Below, one piece after another: positions 10,701 to 19,700 of a stretch of 64,000 bases of DNA (the first letter of the stretch is position 1; every line of letters starts with the position of its first letter). Source of the DNA: Beta vulgaris subsp. vulgaris (taxonomy: Eukaryota > Streptophyta > Magnoliopsida > Caryophyllales > Amaranthaceae); the NCBI RefSeq assembly GCF_026745355.1, contig NC_079209.1, positions 40,119,678 through 40,183,677 on the forward strand. The letters are read 5' to 3'. The position numbers and the translations under genes were made by a program. The notes under the pieces were generated by a model. It was not told where the DNA came from, made no database searches, and was given only the letters and a program-made list of their open reading frames with translations.

Positions 10701-13700
10701 GTACAAAGTATTTCAGGACATGTCCTAAACCTATTAAGATCATATCCCAAAAAACTGGCCAACAACAATACAACTCATTCCTAAAATACACTTGTGGCCT
10801 ACCTTTTATGCAAAAATAATGGTTTAAGAGAACAATTCATATGAAATTTAGTTATGATAACGAGATGGGGTGATCTTTATTATATGTCCTAATTGTTTCT
10901 TTCATATTTAAAATACAGATCATTCCCGGCCCCAAGAGTTTAAAATTATTCCTTGGACCTTATATTATGCAAGCTAATGGTCCAAGAGTTTGAAAGAGCA
11001 ACCATGTTTAGTCATGATAATATGACGGGGTTTTTTTACCGCTAATTAATCACATCGTACATTATCTATTAGAATAATTTCAAATTTTTTACTATTGACA
11101 TAATTCATGTTCTTTTTATTATATTAGAATTATACAAGAACCACCAAGGCTATATAATGTAACACAAACATTGGTTAAAGTTAAGAAGAACACTCTACAA
11201 TAATTATCTAAACAGTATTTTTATTCATTATGTGCCTAATCAAATTCAAATTTTGGGCCGTAAATAACTTCAGCCATCATTTTTCTTACACAATTTATTA
11301 ATCATAATTAACACTTCCAACTAATACATGCATTGGAAGAGGGAGTTTCTTCTTTCTCCAAAACGCAACGTTTTCACCATAAATAGGGTACTCCTAATTC
11401 TTCCGTCACCAAACCATCACTTCAATCAGTTTTTTCATCTACGTTTTTACATCTTTGCTCACAAAAAAATCCTCGATAGATTTCATCATCATTACTCATT
11501 TCACATATAATGTCTTTACCTGAGTCCTGTAACACCTTTTTTGACGGTAAGTTCCAAAGCTTGTTCGGGTGTTATGGAGGGTGCTACAACCCAAAAGCTA
11601 GAATTACTAACAGTCCACGAAAATCGCTCATAGCAAGGAGGGCAATAAAGGAAAAATACAAGGAAATTAAATAGGAAGGAAAGGCCGCTTACTATCATCA
11701 CCAGTAACAAGCAAGGAAAGAGAAGGAAAAGCAACGGGTAAATGGGAAAAGGAGAGACATAGACTTGTACTCGAAAGAAATCTTGAAGATGAAGAATAGG
11801 AAACACAAAGGAGGATCACAAGGAGATAAAGGGATCTCAAATGGATATTTATCATCATGAAGGGGAAGGGAAATTCCTTTACCTTTCTTGTTGAAGATAG
11901 TGATGGCCAGTGGTGCGGGCTGGACGAGCCGGGCCGTGGGCAATAGCGGGCTGGGCTGAGATTTCACGGCCCAGAACCGGATCGTGAAATTCATCGGTTG
12001 GGGGGCTGGTTCGCGGGCTGAAAAATCTTGGCTCACACCGGTTTGTTACCGGTTTTCACGGTTTGAAAAGCGGTTATGGCGGTTCGTGGGTCTAATGGGC
12101 TAGACCGGGCTGGCGAGCCGGCATGAGAATTTTTTTTCAAAATTATTTAATCGTTGAAATTATTCATTATTGTTACATAAAATCTTTAAAATGAATTAAA
12201 ATATATACAATTATTAATATTAATGAATAATTTTGTTATTATTAAATTTGATTGAATTATAATATATGCAATTTGATATACAATTTGATTAAGATATACA
12301 CAATTTGGTTCAATATTTACTTGGACTGGGCAGGTCCGGTTCATGGGCCAGACTGGGCGGTTTTAGTGGGCTGGGCTCAAGAAATGGCCCACGGCCCACC
12401 CACCAATTTCACGGTTCAAGCTGAGTTAGACCGGGATTTTTGCAAGCCAGGCCAAACCAGGCCCGGCCCGACCCACACGGCCCACAAGGTGGGCTGGATT
12501 GGCCTACACTGTTGGCCATCTCTAGTTGAAGATGATCCTCAAAGAAAGTGCATGTTGGAACTAGGAAGGAGATTGTGACATTGATAGTTAACCTGACTTA
12601 GATATGTATGGTGGTTCTATTGATTAGGTTTACAAATTTTATTTAGTATTTAATTTTGTTTGTATGTTTTTTCGTGAATTACTTTTTTTTAGTTTTTTGT
12701 TTCATTTTATTTTGATATGTTCTAAAGTTATTTCATATCATATAGAGAATACTATTTCTTTCCTTATCAAAAAAATATTATGTACAAAATTATACTTCCT
12801 CCGTTTCAAAATAGATGCCACATTGTCTATTTTTGGGTGCTTCTAACAATGTTTTTTTTCCTTATTTAGTAACTTTTGCCTTATACTTTTACCATTTTAC
12901 CCTTACTAACTTGTTTTAAGTACACTAATCTACTTCACTTTATATGTGGTCCCCAACACTTTTTTATTTTCCCTCCTTTCACATGGGGACCACTACAATT
13001 AATCTACCTCACTTTATACTACTTAAACATGCTTAGGAAATTTTGCCTAGCAGTCCGTTTTAATAACAATGTGGCATCTATTATGAAACGGAGGAAGTAT
13101 ATGTTTAACTATAGAACTTAGTTTGATGTTATATTTAACAAGTACCACAATATAAAAAAACATATAATATTTACAACATAATAGAAACAACTTAATAACA
13201 TATCAAAATAAGATGAAACAAAAAACACTAATTAACAGTAAAACTAAACAAAGACAAATAGATGCTAAACAAAATTAGTAAACCTAGTTTATAGAACGAC
13301 CATACATGTTCGAGTCAGGTTCATGATCACTATCACAATCTGCTTTCTCCGTGCACTTTCTATAAGGATCATCTTTAACGAAAAGACTGAAGATAAACCC
13401 CGTCTCTTTCCTATCACAAATTCTCATGCGAAATCTCCTCTTCCTCCTTCTGAGCCTCCTTTGTGTTTCCCGTTCCTTATTTTCAAGTCTTCTTTCAAGT
13501 ACAAGTCTATGTTTCTCCTTCTCTCATTCACGAGTCGTTTTTTCCTTCTCTTTCATTGTCTTGTATTTTTTCCACTATTTTCTACTTCTTGTTATGAGTG
13601 ATTTTCGTGGTTTTCGTGACTATCAACCATCCTAGCTTCATATGTTTTTGCACCCTCCACAACACCCACACAACCTTCGAAACATATCTCTAAGGACGGT

Positions 13701-16700
13701 GTTACATGGGAATAGGCCCAGGTTAAACTGGAAAGAGATAGTGATTCAGAGATGTTTATGAAATGACCAATGAGGATGAAATCTGATTTTATTTGAGCAA
13801 AAATAAAAAATGTAGATGAAAAAATAGATTGGAGTGGGAGGAGTACCCTACATATTGTGAAAAAGGTGCCTTTTGGGGAAAAAAAAAAAAAAAAAAACTC
13901 CCTCTCTCAATGCGTATTAGTTAAAAGAATCAATTATGAGTAATAAATTGTGTAAAAAAAATGATGGCCAATGTTATCTAGAGGAGCCTCAATGGTTAGC
14001 GAAAATAATACTTGGCTAAAGATGCCACATCATTTTCCTTAGCTATCTCCGACTTTAGCCAACTTCTCTTTAATAGTTTAGCTAAACTATTTGCTGCTTG
14101 GGTAGATCCACAATCATCTTTTCCTTTTTTCAATATATGAATTCTCACTTTTTGAAAATAGTTATTTGTTGTGCGGGACCCATTGTTTTGGCTAAGCCAA
14201 TTTGCTTGGCAAGCAAAATTGCTAGCAAGTCCTTTTTTTTACACCATTGGAGTTCCTCTTACAGCCGAAAATTTGAATTTTATTAGACAACAAATGAATG
14301 AAGATGTTATTTAGATAATTATAGTAGATTGTTTGGTGTAGCCCCTAACCATTTTTATGTTACATTATACTTCCTCCGTTTCTTTATACTTGCAACCAAA
14401 GGGTTTGCACGTTATTTAAGAAACAGGAGAGAGAAAGTAATAAGGACATGTGGTCCCTTACTTAATCAAGTTAATTACTTGTCCCAAACTTTAATCTCAT
14501 CCCTACCAATAAATAAACCACCACTACCATCACTAGAAATAGAGCAATGTTGCCACCACCACCATACCACCGTCACCACCATACCACCACCACTAATTAT
14601 ATTTTTGTTCCTTGACTTACTTTCCCATTTCCTATCCCCACGAATTCCACCCTCACCTACACCACTACCCACACCCAGCTAGTCACCACCACCACCTGAC
14701 CATCGCCACTCGATCACAACCACAATAACCACCACCACAATATATTTTTCAATAAAATCAACATCAAAATCCAAATAAAAAAGAGGAGAAAGAGAGAAGA
14801 ACACATTTTTACAGTAGAACTTGCAAGATAATGAAAGAGATTGTGGAAAAAAATTAGAAAAAAAAAAGATGTTTCGTCGATCTAAGGCTGCAATATTGCC
14901 GTCGAATTTCTCCAAAATATATAAATTCATCAGTGATGGTGGGAGAGGAGGGAGGAGCGAAAGATTATCGGTATCCATGGAGCTTTAATGGTTGGACTTC
15001 ACCATGAAAGTTCCAGATCTGGAGCTTTGATGAATTTCCACCATTAATGCTTACAGTTATTGGACATCTTGAGCCACCGAAAAATAGAGGGTCGAAAAAA
15101 GGAAGGGGTAGTTGCTGGAAAATTAGGCATAATGATGGTGGTGTTTGTGAGGGCTGGTGGTGATGTTGGTGGTTGGGAGCTTGGGATTGGGGAGTTGTCA
15201 CGGGTTTAGGGGGGTGAGGAGAGAGTAGGAACTTAGGTTGGGGGTGGGTTATGAGTGATAAATTGTTAGGACTAATTAGCTAAGTAAGGGTATATGTGTC
15301 ATTTTATTATAGAATAGTTTCTATTTTAGGTTTGGTTGCAAGTATTGTGACATTTCCTTAAAAGGAAAGTGATGCAAGTAAAAAGAAACGGAGGAAGTAT
15401 AGTCTTTGTGGTTATCGTACGATTTTAATATAATAAAAAGTACAACATGAACTATGACAAAAAAAAATAGAATTACTAAAATTCATATTATATAATGTGA
15501 ATAGGTGTAAAAGACCTCCCATCTTATTATCATGACTAATCATTGTTGTACCTTCAAACTCTTTGACTATTAGTTTGCATAATATAAGGTCCAAGGAATA
15601 ATGTTGAACTCTTAGGGCCAAAAATGAATTATATAGTAATTATAGAATAAAGTATTAGGACAAATGAACAAAAAAACGACCTTATTATAAAAAATAAAAT
15701 TTGTGTGGAATGTTCCCTTAAACCATTGTTTTACATAAAAGGGAGATCATGAGCGTATTTTAGGAATGAATTGTGTTGTTATTGGCCAATTTTTGGACAA
15801 AACCAATATTTTAGGAAAAGGCCGGAATAGCTAATACACTTTGTATTAGAGGACCAAATATTTTAATATAAGTATCTCAACAGATCTTGATGCCCAAAAT
15901 TTATTGGCCCCTTACATAATACTCCATATTTTCTATTATTCTTCATTCAAGATTTGTTGTTTGTGGTTCTTTTTGTGGTTATCGTATGATTTTAATATAG
16001 TAAAAAGTACAACATGAACTATGACAAAAAAAAAATAGAATTACTAAAATTCATATTATATAATGTGAATAGGTCTAAAAGACCTCCCATCTTATTATCA
16101 TGACTAAACATTGTTGTTCCTTCAAACTCTTTGACTATTAGTTTGCATAATATAAGGTCCAAGGAATAATGTTGAACTCTTAGGGCCAAAAATGAATTAT
16201 ATAGTAATTATAGAATAAAGTATTAGGACAAATGAACAAAAAAACGACCTTATTATAAAAAATAAAATTTGTATGGAATGTTCCCTTAAACCATTGTTTT
16301 ACATAAAAGGGAGATCATGAGTGTATTTTAGGAATGAATTGTGTTGTTATTGGCCAATTTTTGGACAAAACCAATATTTTAGGAAAAGGCCGAAATAGCT
16401 GATACACTTTGTATTAGAGGACCAAATTTTTTAATATAAGTATCTCAATAGATCTTGATGCCCAAAATTTATTGGCCCCTTACATAATACTCCATATTTT
16501 GTATTATTCTACATTCAAGATTTGTTGTTTGTGGTTCTTTTTTACTTCCATTTTATTCTCTTTATGAAGTAGGGTCTCAAAAGTAACAATATGTACTCTA
16601 CTTGGTACCAAGTTCAGTGTAATAAATTATTACTTATGGGTTATTACAAATTATAAGCTTTCAGACATTTGACATTCATTTCAAAAAAGCACGACAAGAT

Positions 16701-19700
16701 GACACAAATCGGATATGAAAAAATTGGATTAGTGTTTGGCATTTCAACCCGTTTAATTAAACGAATCAACACGACACAACTTGCCTAATGAAAAGGGTCA
16801 GGTTACTTTTGTATAGAGCTTATTGTTAATAAATTATCGAAACACGAGTGAACTTAAATGTACATTAACCCTAAACAAATAGCCCCTATCCGCCCTCCCT
16901 CAAACATTTCCCTAAAGCCTATTTTAATATATACACTAGTTTCCAAGACCGGGCTATGCACCGGATAATTATATTATTCATTTACTAATATTTCAATCTA
17001 AAAGTGAAAACACCAAATATCAATCGGTTTAGTTGTTAAGACTCTAGCATATAAACTTGAAGTCACGGGATCAAATCATATACAATGTATAATTTTATTA
17101 CTGTATGTAGATTACATGGAGTAGAACACCCTAAGGAAGAGCGCCACATAACACCGTCTTGTTTACCTTTTAATATATTAGGATAAATTCGTACCAAATC
17201 TCAAAGTGGAGGCAACATTTAATGATCTTAATGACTTTTCTAGCACTGGTGATGATTGCGACTGAGCAACACACTGCAATAGTGATTAATTTTGCCTCCC
17301 AACATTAAGAAAGAGCAAGCACACACATTCCAGATAATTGGCTCAATACCTAGATGGGGCAGAGAACAATAAAAATTGAAATAAAAAACCACTTGCTTCC
17401 TCCTACCACATTCTAACCGGAAATCACATGTAAACCTGTCCTGATAGAAAAGCTGATAATATTTTTGCATCTATTATCAACTAGTAACTGGAAAGAAAGA
17501 GCATTACCATGAAAACAACATTACGGATATTTGATATATGAGAGGCATGAACCAATTGCTCTACTATTTCTCCTGTTGATAAATTACTTTTGAATCCCAT
17601 GCTCCCAGTTGCGCAAAATTTACATCCCATTTTGCATCCAACCTGCAGTACCATCACTGAACATATTATACAACTGAAAACTACCAAATGCTACAATACA
17701 GAATAGTAGAGTACTACCACCTAGAAGAAGAAAGCCATGACGAGAAATATCCTTACATAAATTACTCTAAAATATTATATGCATACAGAAGGGGAAAAAA
17801 ATCACGAGGATAATGAGCTCATTTCTGTTAGGATGAGATCATTCCCTCGAAAAAAAGATGTACATATCTGGACTAGTTTTAATCAGTTCTTTGGTCTAAA
17901 ACTAAGATGAATCGAAATCCTTTCTCCAATGTCCATGTGATCTGTGTCAACTTACAAAAGACGCAAAAAGCCAAGTGGCAAACACACATTGTATTGTAGT
18001 ACTTTATAAAATCAATTTCATATAATTGGAGAGCACATGATTAAATTTCACCTCAACACTTTTAGGTTATTCTTTACACAAAAAAACGTTTATCTCTCCA
18101 TCGAGTTTCAGTTTCTTATCACATCTCAGACTCTTAGTTTCTTTACCAAAAAAACCTCGCACTTACATGATATTGAAAAGCTAGAGGGATAACATCAATC
18201 CATAGAGTACCTAAAGAAAATTCCTTGAAGTAGGAATTGACACACACAAAGAAAACCTTGATTCTGTGTGCTACATCATCAAATATAAAACTTACTTTCT
18301 CAATTCAAATCCAATTATCACGTTGCTCATAAATACTACCTCTGTTTTCTTTTGATTCTTACACTTACACTTTTCACGCATGTCAATGCAAAACTGTGAG
18401 GACATATATCTCTAGTTTTGCATTTGTAAAAGTTACTAAAAAATACATATTAAAAAAACATGATAAGACGAATCTATCAAGATCCCACGTGACTATGTTT
18501 TTATTCACGTATAAATCACAAACGATGGTCAAAGTGAAACTTGTGAATAGTGTAAAATGACAAAGTGTAACAATCAAAAAAAAAGGAGGTAGTATTACAC
18601 TACTGGATTGACAATTATAGATGGTGGGAGTTCACAGAAATCAAGATGACCCAAAACTTAACACTTATAAGGCGTTATGATCAATTAAAGCCAATAAGCA
18701 TATAATAGCACAATATAGATACATCAAGCATTGACCCCAAAACATCATCACTTTTCTGAATTCTAACATGCAATATATGCTTTCACCTGCATATTATAAT
18801 GGTGCCCTGAATAAATAAATAAGTAAAAGGACATAGGATACCTGAGACGACACACACAAAGTTGATCTTGGACCACCAGGACGTGGTTTGCCAGCATATT
18901 TTCCTAAGCGAGTATCATATCTCATTACCACAGTTTCCACGAACTCTCCATTCTGAAGGAAAAGAAAATAGAGCAAAAAAATTGAATGAACATACATGCA
19001 CATCTTACAAATGCTAGACTGCACTAGGAAAGTTGTTATTATAGATCACATCAAGAGATCAACAAAAACTTCAATGCCATCCTATTATTTCAAACTAACA
19101 AGCTATGTTCAACTTTTTAAGGCCGAAAATTCACACATTTGATCGTTATTTCTCTCTATATTACAGTCACAATTTTTACTCAAAAAGAATCTATTACTTC
19201 AAAATCTTAGCCAAGTACACCTTTGAAGAGAAAATATAATCTGACAATGATATTTTCACATCATCCACCAATATACATTCTGACAAATGCTATATTATAT
19301 GGAATTTCAAATGATATCACCAAACATGGTGTTCCAAATTCTAAATCGTAAGACCCCTTTATCTCTCCCTCCCCTAACATCACTCTTGACCTTCAATTCT
19401 TCCCTATCCGGCATTTGATTTGCTTCATTAAAGCTTTGAATCCTGAGCACTTTGGCTTGCTTTGATCAACGTATGTAACTTTTTTCGATTCCCTTGTCTT
19501 TTTTTCTCCATTCCTTCTTTTCTTTCCCCAACATCTCTAACGTATTGGAAACAAATATAACTTTCTGATTGGCTTCACTTTTTTGCCCATTTTTCCTCTT
19601 CCCTTTCTCACTTATCAATAGAGTATATTTTCCAATAATCACAATTAAATTGAATTCAACTCAAGAACTATCTTAACAAGTGAACATTGGCGCCATAAAT

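Larger units (their letters stand above)
10238..16877. repeat. Giant imperfect inverted repeat (foldback unit) in intron 4
   Basis: Reading inward from both ends gives the same sequence: left GTTTGGGGTTGATGTAC, right (RC) GTTTAGGGTTAATGTAC. The match continues through ATTAAACGGGTTGAAA, CTGAACTTGGTACCAAG, the AGGGTACTCCT region and GATATGTT near the centre. Arms run about 10238-12740 and 13160-16877. Without later insertions both arms are close to 1.9 kb. The centre holds a Stowaway. Neither arm encodes a recognisable transposase. Transcribed with the gene it would form a very long hairpin. The family is unassigned; a foldback-type DNA element or an inverted duplication are both possible. Confidence 0.88.
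8140..17507 (-). other. Methyltransferase intron 4 (9.4 kb), repeat-filled
   Basis: This intron has GT..AG borders and separates the cluster-motif exon from the GMGEP exon. It contains a Stowaway (9036-9260), a 250-bp duplicated flank, the 6.6-kb foldback unit with nested elements, and a SINE-like insertion. 8140-9030 and 9261-9890 show no element or gene. A polypyrimidine patch with poly-C lies at 9058-9072. Confidence 0.85.

Noticed and set aside
11516..12036. Leu/Ser-rich frames, with a similar one at 13426-13635
   Set aside because: The similarity is explained by the inverted repeat arms. The frames are short, differently broken in each arm, and hydrophobic because of T-rich sequence.
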